A DNA stretch of 5,445 nucleotides from the NCBI GenBank assembly GCA_021839785.1, contig JAKCAB010000485.1, positions 1 to 5,445 on the forward strand, read 5' to 3'. Within the stretch, counting starts at the first letter, position 1, and every line of letters starts with the position of its first letter. Made by a program: the position numbers and the translations under genes. The notes under the pieces are model-generated. The model did not search any database, was not told the origin of the DNA, and was given only the letters and a program-made list of their open reading frames with translations. This DNA comes from a bacterium (GTDB lineage Bacteria; Verrucomicrobiota; Verrucomicrobiae; Limisphaerales; J093). Below are positions 1 through 5,445 of the stretch, piece after piece.

Positions 1-1012
1 CCGCGGTCAAGATGAAGATCGGGAAGACATAATCGTTCTTCGCCACGCCGGGCCGTACCTCCGGGATGGCGATGGGCAGCGGGTGCGATTGGTAGTAAAC
101 CCAGAGCATGGCGCCCGCGAGGAGGAAGATCAGCATCAACGGCAGGATGATGACCGCACTGAGCAGCAGCGCCTTGCGGCCGTCGTTGACCGACCGGCAG
201 GTCAGCACGCGTTGGACGATCAATTGGTCCACGCCGTGCGAAGACAGTACCTGAAAGGTGGCACCGATCAGGCCCATCCAGAGGTTGAACGGCTTGGCCA
301 GCGTGAATTGCAGATTCAGCCAATGCAGCTTGCCGCCCTCCGCCGCGACGGCCAACGCCTTGCCCAAACCGCCTTCGATCAACGTCGGCACGTAGGCGAG
401 CGCGAACAGGCCGCCGGCGAGGAAGAGCAGGAATTGCACGGCCTCGACCCACACCGCGGATTTCACTCCGCCCACCAGCGTGTAAGTCAGCGACAGCAGC
501 ACAAAGATCACGATCGCCCAGCCGATTTCGCCCTCCGAAAAACCGAGCATCAGTTGGAGCGGAATACACGTGACATAGACGCGCACCCCCGCGGCCAGCA
601 CGCCGGCGAGGAGGAAAAAACCGCCCGCCGTGCGTCGCGCCGCCGGTCCGAACGCGCGCTCGAAAAGCTGGTACGGCGAATAAATCTCGCCGCGGAAGTA
701 ATGCGGCACCATCGCCACCGCCAGGATCACGCGGGCGATCACGTAGCCGATGATGATCTGGATGAAAGTCAGATCGTCCGGGCCGTAGGCCATCGCTGGC
801 ACGCCGAGGAACGTCAGCGCGCTGGTCTCGGTGGCGACGATCGAGAAACCAACGCTCCACCACGGCATATTTTTGCCGCCCAGAAAGAAATCGCGGGTGG
901 ATTGCTGACGCCGGCCCGACCAGATGCCGAACGCAACGATGGCGCCCAGATAGATCGCGATCACCGCCCAGTCGGCGGCGCCCAGGAAACGGGTCGCGAC
1001 TCCGGTCATCAT
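1..1012 (-). CDS. Sodium:solute symporter (SSS family), C-terminus outside window
   Basis: This is an inner-membrane secondary transporter that couples solute uptake to the sodium gradient; the substrate cannot be read from the sequence. 337 codons are visible and the frame stays open to the window edge, so about 60% of a usual 500-600 residue protein is present. The N-terminus has a first helix around residues 14-32, then FFLGGKNMPWWSVGFSIVAT (42-61) running into ETSALTFLG, the typical SSS second-helix region. Further helices lie near 84-103, 129-148, 163-180, 189-210, 246-262 and 282-306. The motif GGVKSAVWVEAVQ (181-193) is the family's GG..A.VW.D..Q signature. Two adjacent ATGs (1012 and 1009) are the only starts, because an in-frame TAA sits at 1024-1022. 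No Shine-Dalgarno sequence is visible. It lies 49 bp downstream of the UreF-like gene on the same strand, so co-transcription is likely. Family assignment is firm; a link to urea transport (DUR3 is also SSS) is only speculation. Confidence 0.9.
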   Translation of the reverse strand, partial: MMTGVATRFLGAADWAVIAIYLGAIVAFGIWSGRRQQSTRDFFLGGKNMPWWSVGFSIVATETSALTFLGVPAMAYGPDDLTFIQIIIGYVIARVILAVAMVPHYFRGEIYSPYQLFERAFGPAARRTAGGFFLLAGVLAAGVRVYVTCIPLQLMLGFSEGEIGWAIVIFVLLSLTYTLVGGVKSAVWVEAVQFLLFLAGGLFALAYVPTLIEGGLGKALAVAAEGGKLHWLNLQFTLAKPFNLWMGLIGATFQVLSSHGVDQLIVQRVLTCRSVNDGRKALLLSAVIILPLMLIFLLAGAMLWVYYQSHPLPIAIPEVRPGVAKNDYVFPIFILTA

Positions 1013-1024
1013 GGCCGCGGGTTA

Positions 1025-1048
1025 GTCGCGGCAGGCAACCGGTCCGGC
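1025..1048 (+). repeat. Imperfect 24-bp direct repeat, copy 1
   Basis: 21 of 24 bases match positions 4119-4142 in the same orientation, with differences only at the 9th, 16th and 18th positions. This copy fills much of the 49-bp spacer between the UreF-like stop and the symporter start, lying on the strand opposite to those genes. Confidence 0.4.
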
Positions 1049-1061
1049 GTTGGCGGCGAGG

Positions 1062-1778
1062 TCAGGCATGGCCGCAGCCGTTGGTGGGAGCACAAATGGC
1101 CAGCCGGGGCTTGCCGGGGCCGAGCGCAAACTCCGTCGCAGTCCGCACCGCCGCAGACTCTTCTTCCAACAGCCGGGCGCAATCGGCCGGAGCCAGGTCG
1201 CGCGTGCGGGCGGCGGAATCCACGAAGCCGGCGATTGTCTGGCGGCCGTAGTTGAGCAGCCCTTGGCGCAACGGCAGCGAAAAGACCGCCAGCACCACGC
1301 CGTAAATGAGGACATGCCAGCCGTGCGCGCTGCCGGCTTCGAGCGCGTTCCAGTAGCGGCGCACCAGCCGCTGGTCGCGCATCGGGAGCAGCCGCCACAA
1401 TTGGGACCGGCCCACCGCCTGGCTGGCCAGCGCGAAAGGTTGCAGCCTCGGCTCGCCCGCCAGGGTGGCATCCAGCGCGAGGAGTTCTCTCACTTCATAA
1501 CGGCTGGCGTGGTCGAAGGCTTTGCGGATGGCCGGCAGTTCGGCGGGCGTGAGGATTTCGGTGCGATACCAGGTGACGAAGCCCCGCAGGCTGGGGAGAT
1601 CGCACACCGCCGCGGGCAGCGTGTCGGTGGCGGGCGTGAACCGCGCGAGCGCCGAGGGCGAAGACAGTTGTTGCGCCAGCGGATGGGGATCGCCCACCAG
1701 CCGCGCTGCCTCGATCGGCAATGGTTCAACGCGTTCGGACACTTTCTCGCTACAGCGCCGCGTGCGCAGCGACGCCAT
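1062..1778 (-). CDS. UreF-like protein (divergent urease accessory family)
   Basis: A protein of 238 residues, close to the usual UreF length of about 220-230. UreF is a cytosolic urease accessory protein that works with UreD/UreH and UreG in nickel insertion. The similarity is by my own pattern matching. LAQQLSSPS (34-42) resembles the UreF opening. LPSLRGFVTWY (61-71) and LPAIRKAFDH...RELLALDATL (81-106) match the first helices. ASQAVGRSQLWRL (118-130) matches the AS..lGrrLL.L helix. WHVLIYGVVLAVFSLPLRQGLL (154-175) matches the family's 'V.fG..aa.lglp...al' segment, followed by a VDSAAR stretch (186-191) like 'vsAavRLg'. The diagnostic P.GGFSHS.GLE stretch is not conserved; ALARFTPATDTLP stands in its place. 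The ATG at 1778 is chosen because upstream in-frame sequence reads as low-quality protein; a TTG three codons upstream is possible. No urease subunit gene lies in the window. It may be an orphan UreF homologue with another role. Confidence 0.55.
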   Translation of the reverse strand: MASLRTRRCSEKVSERVEPLPIEAARLVGDPHPLAQQLSSPSALARFTPATDTLPAAVCDLPSLRGFVTWYRTEILTPAELPAIRKAFDHASRYEVRELLALDATLAGEPRLQPFALASQAVGRSQLWRLLPMRDQRLVRRYWNALEAGSAHGWHVLIYGVVLAVFSLPLRQGLLNYGRQTIAGFVDSAARTRDLAPADCARLLEEESAAVRTATEFALGPGKPRLAICAPTNGCGHA

Positions 1779-1908
1779 CTCGTGCAAACAAGGCGAGGGT
1801 AAGCGCCGTTCCCCAGCCAGGCCAATGACAAAACGGCGAAGACTCTCCGGCCAGGCTTCAGCGTTGTCAGGGCGCGCGATTTCCGAATAGTTTGGCGCTT
1901 CGGCGCAA
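1779..1908. other. Divergent intergenic spacer
   Basis: This 130-bp gap separates the minus-strand UreF-like gene from the plus-strand SCO-like gene. A minus-strand reading frame stays open through it, but its protein shows no family resemblance before the chosen UreF-like start. The plus side carries the candidate promoter and hairpin listed separately. I see no convincing minus-strand promoter. Confidence 0.5.
1864..1891 (+). promoter_or_regulatory. Candidate sigma70-type promoter for the SCO-like/DUF420 pair
   Basis: TTGTCA at 1864-1869 matches five of six bases of the -35 consensus. AATAGT at 1886-1891 matches four of six of the -10 consensus, with a 16-bp spacer. Transcription would begin near 1898, about ten bases before the ATG at 1909. 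The match is by eye in a GC-rich background and is tentative. Confidence 0.3.
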
Positions 1909-1909
1909 A
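1891..1909 (+). promoter_or_regulatory. UUCG tetraloop hairpin abutting the SCO-like start codon
   Basis: GCGC (1895-1898), loop TTCG (1899-1902), GCGC (1903-1906) forms a four-pair stem closed by C(UUCG)G, an unusually stable RNA tetraloop. After one bulged G, three more A-T pairs (1891-1893 with 1907-1909) take in the A of the ATG. There is no T-run, so it is not an intrinsic terminator. If transcription starts near 1898, as the candidate promoter suggests, the full hairpin would not form in that mRNA. Confidence 0.35.
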
Positions 1910-2232
1910 TGGCTCCGCCACCGCAAAGGCTGGAATGGTTCGTCTGGACCGTGCTGGGACTGGCGCTCGGCCTGGTGCTGGGCGCCTTCGGGTACGCGCG
2001 CTTTGGCCCGGCGCGGGTGGCACCACCATCCCGCCCGTTGCCGGTGCTGGGGATGGTGACCGGTTTCGCGCTGACCAACCAACTCGGGCAGCCGGTGACG
2101 GCCGCCGATTTGCGCGGTGCGCCCATGCTCAACGGCTGGGTCCGGCTGCGCGCAATCTATGACGGCGAAGACACCAACGCGCACCCGCGCATCCTGGCCG
2201 ACCTGGCGGCGCTGGCTCGCGAGGGCGATTGA
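1909..2232 (+). CDS. SCO1/SenC-like protein with internal deletion of the catalytic core
   Basis: SCO proteins are membrane-anchored thioredoxin-fold copper chaperones for the CuA site of cytochrome c oxidase. This one has 107 residues; full SCO proteins are usually about 200. It has a single anchor helix (about residues 10-30), a linker, then RPLPVLGMVTGFALTNQLGQ (42-61) and PVTAADLRG (62-70), the usual SCO start ('F.Ltnq.G..vt..dlrG'). After GWV (76-78) it passes in frame straight into RLRAIYDGEDTNAHPRIL (79-96) and ADLAALAREGD, which resembles the extreme C-terminus of SCO proteins ('G.lRa.ydG.d....il.dl..L'). The intervening roughly 100 residues are missing, including the copper-binding CxxxC and the conserved His; no cysteine or metal-site residue remains. 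The start is fixed: an in-frame TAG at 1888-1890 leaves ATG 1909 as the only candidate. It ends 33 bp before the DUF420 ATG. It is either a non-functional remnant, a repurposed anchor, or an assembly artefact. Confidence 0.75.
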   Translation: MAPPPQRLEWFVWTVLGLALGLVLGAFGYARFGPARVAPPSRPLPVLGMVTGFALTNQLGQPVTAADLRGAPMLNGWVRLRAIYDGEDTNAHPRILADLAALAREGD

Positions 2233-2265
2233 TCTCGCTGCTTGTCCAATCCGACCTGTTTGCCC

Positions 2266-2727
2266 ATGACGATCGCCGACCTGCCCACGCTGAACGCCTG
2301 TCTGAACGCCGCCAGCACGGTGTTGCTGATCCTCGGCTACCGCTTCATCCGCCGACAACGTCGCGACGCGCACCGCAACTGCATGTTGGCGGCTACGGTG
2401 ACGAGTCTGCTCTTCCTCGCGAGTTACGTGACCTACCACGTGCTGCGAAAGAAGTACACCGGCTCGGCGCACACCGAGTTCGTGGATCCCGCCTGGTTCA
2501 AGCCGATCTACCGCGCGATCCTGGCCACCCACCTGCTGGGCGCGATGGCGATCGTGCCGCTAGTGTTGATCACGCTGTGGCGGGCGCTGCGCGGGCGGTT
2601 CGAGGCGCACCGCAGGATTGCCCGCTGGACCTGGCCGCTTTGGCTGTACGTTTCGGTAACGGGTGTGGCGATTTACCTGCTGCTGTACCACATTTTCCCG
2701 CAAACTTCCGGCCTGGCGCCGCGGTGA
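2266..2727 (+). CDS. DUF420 family membrane protein (probable cytochrome oxidase assembly)
   Basis: A 153-residue integral membrane protein, typical of DUF420 (YozB/CtaM-like) proteins, which are genetically associated with heme-copper terminal oxidase genes and needed for oxidase assembly or function in some Gram-positives. Helices lie near residues 11-27 (LNAASTVLLILGYRFI), 39-58 (MLAATVTSLLFLASYVTYHV), 84-108 (AILATHLLGAMAIVPLVLIT) and 124-145 (WTWPLWLYVSVTGVAIYLLL). The conserved family features visible are LPTLNA.LN at the N-terminus, Arg/His-rich RDAHRNCMLAA, SYVTYH, FKPIYRAILATH, RALRGRFEAHRRIARWTWP and GVAIYLLLYH, including several membrane-facing histidines. I chose ATG 2266 because MTIADLPTLN resembles family N-termini; a TTG at 2242 would add eight residues. 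It follows the SCO-like gene on the same strand, a pairing seen in oxidase clusters. The stop lies 28 bp from the convergent DHPS-like gene's stop. Confidence 0.88.
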   Translation: MTIADLPTLNACLNAASTVLLILGYRFIRRQRRDAHRNCMLAATVTSLLFLASYVTYHVLRKKYTGSAHTEFVDPAWFKPIYRAILATHLLGAMAIVPLVLITLWRALRGRFEAHRRIARWTWPLWLYVSVTGVAIYLLLYHIFPQTSGLAPR

Positions 2728-2755
2728 TGACGATGCCGCCACTGCCGCACTGCCT

Positions 2756-3643
2756 TCAATAAACAGCCAGCGTTTCCAGCACGGCCCGCGTGCGGGGCAC
2801 CTCGTGGGTGCGGAACAGATCGGTTTTTCCCAAGGCCGCCAGCACCGCGAAGAACGGCTCCGCACACCGCACTTCCTCGCGGAAAAACTCGAAGGCGTGC
2901 GGCAGCGCGTGGCAGATAGGAAAGCCCAGTCTTCGGAGGCGGAAACTGTTTAGAAAAACCTGCATCTGGTGCCGCACCCGCACCGCGCTGTCTTGCAGGT
3001 TCCGGTAATAGAAGCCCAACCCTGGGTCGATGAAGATTTTGGTCACGCCATTCGCGGTGGCGGTTTCGATCGCCCGCGCAAAGTAATCGTACATCAGTTG
3101 AATTGGGTCGGCTCCGAAGTCGAAATCGCCGACGGCCCGGACGTTCGCCCCCTGCACGTAACAAACGATCACCGCCGCGTCGTGATCGGCCACCATCCGG
3201 AACATCTCCGCCGTACGTTCCGTGCCAGTCAGGTTCAACACCGCGGCCCCGGCCTCAAGACACGCGCGCGTGACGGCGGGCTGGTAAGTTTCGACCGACA
3301 CGGCAACCCCCGCGGCGGCCAGTTCCTTGACCACCGGCAACAGGCATTTGCTCTGCGCAGCGTCGTCCAGGCGTGCAGCCTGCGCGAGCGACGATTCAGC
3401 GCCCATGTCCACGATGTCCGCGCCCTGAGCCACGAGGACCTGAGCGCGGAGGATCGCGCTGTCGGCGCTGAGGCAAACGCTTTCGCGATACCACGAATCC
3501 GGCGAGAGATTCACCACGCCCATGATGGCGGGACGCGAATTGAAGGCGAGGTGGCGTTGGCCGACGGCGAACTCGCGGACGGCACACGTGGCGGCGGCGC
3601 GGTGTTCTGCCAACAGGCCAGCCAGATGCTCCAAGGTCAACAT
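2756..3643 (-). CDS. Dihydropteroate synthase-like (pterin-binding TIM-barrel) protein
   Basis: A 295-residue cytosolic protein of the DHPS/pterin-binding family. DHPS joins p-aminobenzoate to hydroxymethyl-dihydropterin diphosphate in folate synthesis. Family landmarks in order: IMGVVNLSPDSWY (40-52; canonical MGI.NvTPDSF), QGADIVDMGAESS (73-85; canonical GAdiiDiGgEST), VSVETYQPAV (115-124), AGAAVLNLTG (131-140; Asn137 kept), KIFIDPGLGFYY (202-213; Asp206 kept) and DLFRTHEV (275-282; canonical R.HDV, with Arg278 and His280 kept). Several key positions differ: the RPG after GEST is absent, the Asp of the S.DT motif is Glu119, GFGK is GFYY, and the SRKS loop after 'LGFP' is replaced by ICHALPHAFEF. 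It is therefore uncertain whether it makes dihydropteroate; it could use another pterin or be a paralogue of a standard folP elsewhere. Translation starts at ATG 3643 with no Shine-Dalgarno but a -10-like box just upstream. It lies 42 bp downstream of tRNA-Arg and converges on DUF420. Confidence 0.82.
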   Translation of the reverse strand: MLTLEHLAGLLAEHRAAATCAVREFAVGQRHLAFNSRPAIMGVVNLSPDSWYRESVCLSADSAILRAQVLVAQGADIVDMGAESSLAQAARLDDAAQSKCLLPVVKELAAAGVAVSVETYQPAVTRACLEAGAAVLNLTGTERTAEMFRMVADHDAAVIVCYVQGANVRAVGDFDFGADPIQLMYDYFARAIETATANGVTKIFIDPGLGFYYRNLQDSAVRVRHQMQVFLNSFRLRRLGFPICHALPHAFEFFREEVRCAEPFFAVLAALGKTDLFRTHEVPRTRAVLETLAVY

Positions 3644-3650
3644 GGCAGGG

Positions 3651-3678
3651 AGTATAAATTCGGGCAGGGCAAAACCAA
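3651..3678 (-). promoter_or_regulatory. Candidate promoter for a leaderless DHPS-like transcript
   Basis: On the minus strand TTGGTT (3678-3673) and TATACT (3656-3651, five of six consensus bases) are separated by 16 bp. The -10 box ends seven bases before the ATG at 3643, so transcription would start at or next to the start codon and give a leaderless mRNA. The -35 box lies eight bases past the tRNA 3' end. The -35 match is weak (three of six). Confidence 0.4.
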
Positions 3679-3685
3679 GTGAAGG

Positions 3686-3762
3686 TGGCGCGCCCGCCGC
3701 GATTCGAACGCGGGACCACCTGCTTAGAAGGCAGATGCTCTATCCAACTGAGCTACGGGCGC
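3686..3762 (-). tRNA. tRNA-Arg (anticodon TCT), CCA encoded
   Basis: This transfer RNA reads AGA arginine codons. On the minus strand the acceptor arm GCGCCCG (3762-3756) pairs fully with CGGGCGC (3696-3690), followed by discriminator G and an encoded CCA (3688-3686). The D arm is GCTC/GAGC, and the anticodon stem TCTGC/GCAGG has one G-T pair. The seven-base loop CTTCTAA gives anticodon TCT. The T arm is CCGCG-TTCGAAT-CGCGG. All arms are intact and the gene is 77 nt including CCA, so it appears functional. It lies upstream of the DHPS-like gene on the same strand and could be processed out of a shared transcript. No clear promoter was found in front of it. I saw no partial copy of its 3' end in the window that would suggest an integrated element. 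Confidence 0.97.
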
Positions 3763-4144
3763 AGTTGCCTGCTTAACAAGGCATCAAGACTTGGACGGGA
3801 ACCGCGTTTCGGCCGTCTTACCGCTGGCTTTCGACACCGGCCAGTACGCGAGCCAACACTCGCCAAACCTAGACAAGACCCGCGCCTGCGGCGAAAGCAC
3901 CGTTCGCAACCCTTGTCCGCTACCTGCCAAGCAGGGCTTACTATGCCCGGCCGTGAGTTCAAGGCAAGCGCATCCAATAAACCCTCAAAACCGACGCGCT
4001 CGACTAGCGAAACTGAGACTTGCCGATTTCGAGCCATGCGAGCGCCCGCCGGCGGAAAGTGCGCGCGACGCTTTAGCCGACACCGGCAGCGCCGTTCCGC
4101 ATCGCGCTTGCCGGGCTGGTCGCGGCGGGCAACTGTTCCGGCCG
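3763..4144. other. Intergenic region between tRNA-Arg and lpdA
   Basis: These 382 bases lie between two divergently transcribed genes. Open frames cross it on both strands, but their translations are arginine-, serine- and proline-rich with no family resemblance, and I regard them as chance frames of GC-rich DNA. It holds a small perfect hairpin (CCTGC-CAA-GCAGG, 3923-3935) without a T-run, and near its right end one copy of an imperfect 24-bp repeat (4119-4142). It must contain the promoters for the tRNA and lpdA, but I cannot point to convincing -35/-10 pairs for either. Confidence 0.6.
4119..4142 (+). repeat. Imperfect 24-bp direct repeat, copy 2
   Basis: This is the partner of 1025-1048, ending two bases before the lpdA ATG. 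An 11-base relative of its centre (GCAGGCAACTG) also occurs on the minus strand at 3772-3762, ending at the first base of tRNA-Arg. The role is unknown; with only two longer copies in GC-rich DNA, chance is possible. Confidence 0.4.
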
Positions 4145-5445
4145 ATGCCAACCGCATTCGATCTCATCGTCATCGGCGCCGGACCGGGCGGCTACGTGGC
4201 CGCCATCAAGGCCGCGCAACTCGGCCTCAACGTCGCCTGCATCGAGCGCGAACCCGCCCTCGGCGGCACCTGCCTGCGCGTCGGCTGCATCCCCAGCAAG
4301 GTCTTGCTGGAATCCAGCGAGAAGTTCGCCGAGGCCAAGCGCGACTTCGCCCGCCACGGCATCAAGCTCGGCGCGGTCGAACTCGACTTGCCGGCAATGC
4401 TTCGGCGCAAAGACTCGGTCGTCACGGCGCTCACCAAAGGCGTCGAGGGCCTGTTCAAGAAGAACAAGGTCACGCGCTACGCCGGGCACGGCCGGCTGGC
4501 TGGACCGGGCCGGGTGGTCGTCGAAGGCAAGGAAGGCGCGACCGAGCTCTCCGCGAAACACATCCTCATCGCGACCGGCAGCCAGCCCGCGCCGTTGAAG
4601 GGTGTCGAGTTGGACGGCGATCGCATCGGCACCAGCACCGAGGCGCTGAGCTACCCGGAGGTGCCGAAACACTTGGTCGTGATCGGCGCCGGTTACATTG
4701 GTCTGGAACTCAGTTCGGTCTGGAACCGGCTGGGCGCGAAAGTGACGGTGCTCGAGTTTCTGCCGCGCATTCTGCCGGGCATGGACAGCGAACTCGCCGC
4801 CGAGGCGCAAAAGATTTTCGCCAAGCAAGGCCTCGAGTTCCGCCTTGGCGCGCGGGTCACCGCGGCGAGGGCCACCCCGAACGGCTGCCGCGTCGAAATC
4901 GAAAGCGCGGAAGCCGTCGAGTGCGACCGCGTCCTGCTGGCGGTTGGCCGCTTGCCGAACACGGAGAATCTCGGCCTCGACACCGTCGGCATTGCGCTCG
5001 ACGAAAAGGGCCGCATCCCCGTGAACGACCACTTTGCGACGAACGCCGCGGGCATTTACGCCATCGGCGACGTGATCCGCGGGCCGATGCTGGCGCACAA
5101 GGCGGAGGAGGAAGGCATTGCCTGCGTCGAACGCCTCGTCACCGGTCACGGCCACGTGGACTACAACGCGATCCCCGGTGTGGTTTACACGCACCCGGAG
5201 ATTGCGTCGGTGGGCCGCAGCGAGGATCAGCTCAAAGAGGATAAGGTTGAGTACCGCAAGGGCGTGTTTCCGTTCATGGCCAGCGGGCGCGCGCGGTCAA
5301 TTGGCCAGACCGAGGGTCGGGTGAAGGTGCTGGCCGATGCCAAGACCGACCGGGTGCTTGGCGTTCACATCATCGGCCCGCGCGCCGGCGACCTGATCGC
5401 CGAAGCGGCGGCGGCGATGGCCTTCGGCGCCAGCAGCGAAGACAT
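4145..5445 (+). CDS. lpdA: Dihydrolipoyl dehydrogenase (E3), C-terminus outside window
   Basis: A cytosolic FAD flavoprotein that reoxidises dihydrolipoamide with NAD+ in the pyruvate, 2-oxoglutarate or branched-chain dehydrogenase complexes or the glycine cleavage system. 433 codons are visible of about 465-475. Landmarks: FAD Rossmann GAGPGG (11-16); redox-active disulfide GGTCLRVGCIPSK with Cys43 and Cys48; ATGS (143-146); NAD-binding GAGYIGLELSSVW (181-193) followed by Glu at the end of the second strand (VTVLE); second FAD motif GIYAIGDV (303-310); and the interface domain starting near GVVYTHPEIASVG. The frame is open at the edge just after FGASSEDI, so the catalytic His-containing HPT.SE motif should lie immediately beyond. 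ATG 4145 starts a typical N-terminus (FDLIVIGAGPGG); no Shine-Dalgarno is visible. The E1/E2 partner genes are not in the window. The motif set distinguishes it from glutathione or mercuric reductases; assignment is secure. Confidence 0.96.
   Translation, partial: MPTAFDLIVIGAGPGGYVAAIKAAQLGLNVACIEREPALGGTCLRVGCIPSKVLLESSEKFAEAKRDFARHGIKLGAVELDLPAMLRRKDSVVTALTKGVEGLFKKNKVTRYAGHGRLAGPGRVVVEGKEGATELSAKHILIATGSQPAPLKGVELDGDRIGTSTEALSYPEVPKHLVVIGAGYIGLELSSVWNRLGAKVTVLEFLPRILPGMDSELAAEAQKIFAKQGLEFRLGARVTAARATPNGCRVEIESAEAVECDRVLLAVGRLPNTENLGLDTVGIALDEKGRIPVNDHFATNAAGIYAIGDVIRGPMLAHKAEEEGIACVERLVTGHGHVDYNAIPGVVYTHPEIASVGRSEDQLKEDKVEYRKGVFPFMASGRARSIGQTEGRVKVLADAKTDRVLGVHIIGPRAGDLIAEAAAAMAFGASSED

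Noticed and set aside
83..1255. Long plus-strand frame (390 codons) opposite the symporter
   Set aside because: It is charged, low-complexity sequence antisense to a clear SSS transporter frame; a GC-rich shadow.
1779..2132. Upstream extension of the UreF-like frame to an ATG at 2132
   Set aside because: It would run antisense through the SCO-like gene and adds residues with no UreF resemblance; start at 1778 gives the family length.
2728..2755. Possible bidirectional terminator between DUF420 and the DHPS-like gene
   Set aside because: Only short imperfect pairings (GCGGTG with CACTGC) and no T-run; not supportable as an intrinsic terminator.
2969..3682. 237-codon plus-strand frame opposite the DHPS-like gene
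   Set aside because: It is the antisense shadow of a frame with clear pterin-binding motifs.
3686..3762. tRNA-Arg as the attachment site of an integrated element
   Set aside because: No integrase gene and no duplicate of the tRNA 3' end within the window; flanking genes are ordinary metabolic ones.
3923..3935. CCTGC-CAA-GCAGG hairpin as a terminator or operator
   Set aside because: A five-pair stem without a T-run or a second copy; common by chance in this composition.
4073..5194. 373-codon minus-strand frame opposite lpdA
   Set aside because: It lies antisense to an unmistakable dihydrolipoyl dehydrogenase and has no recognisable family motif.
3679..5244. 521-codon plus-strand frame overlapping tRNA and lpdA
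   Set aside because: It is a +1/+2 shadow of lpdA: Arg-rich translation with no domains, and it runs antisense over the tRNA.

Overview
The window is GC-rich chromosomal DNA that looks bacterial and Gram-negative. I see no phage, IS, CRISPR or plasmid genes. A SCO-type copper protein followed by a DUF420 membrane protein, next to a sodium/solute symporter, and the general absence of Shine-Dalgarno sequences would fit a Verrucomicrobia-like or related soil or freshwater lineage. That placement is inference; no marker gene in the window settles it.

Layout from left to right. (1) Positions 1-1778, minus strand: a UreF-like protein (1062-1778), then a sodium:solute symporter (1-1012) that leaves the window at its C-terminal end. 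(2) A 130-bp divergent spacer (1779-1908). (3) Positions 1909-2727, plus strand: a SCO1/SenC-type protein lacking its catalytic middle, then a DUF420 four-helix membrane protein. Both families belong to cytochrome c oxidase assembly. (4) Positions 2756-3643, minus strand, convergent with DUF420: a divergent dihydropteroate-synthase-like (pterin-binding fold) protein. Just upstream on the same strand is a complete tRNA-Arg(TCT) with encoded CCA (3686-3762). (5) A 382-bp gap (3763-4144) without a supported gene. (6) Positions 4145-5445, plus strand: dihydrolipoyl dehydrogenase (E3), cut by the window edge before its catalytic His motif. The two edge-truncated genes have no stop inside the window.

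The genes do not form one pathway. The SCO-like/DUF420 pair is the only obvious functional unit (terminal oxidase copper insertion and assembly); the UreF-like/symporter pair may be a small operon. The most unusual features are the SCO-like gene, which reads as an in-frame fusion of a SCO N-terminus to a SCO C-terminus without the copper-binding core, and two neighbours (UreF-like, DHPS-like) that keep the family fold signature but have lost diagnostic motifs. I did not find a convincing new multi-gene system.
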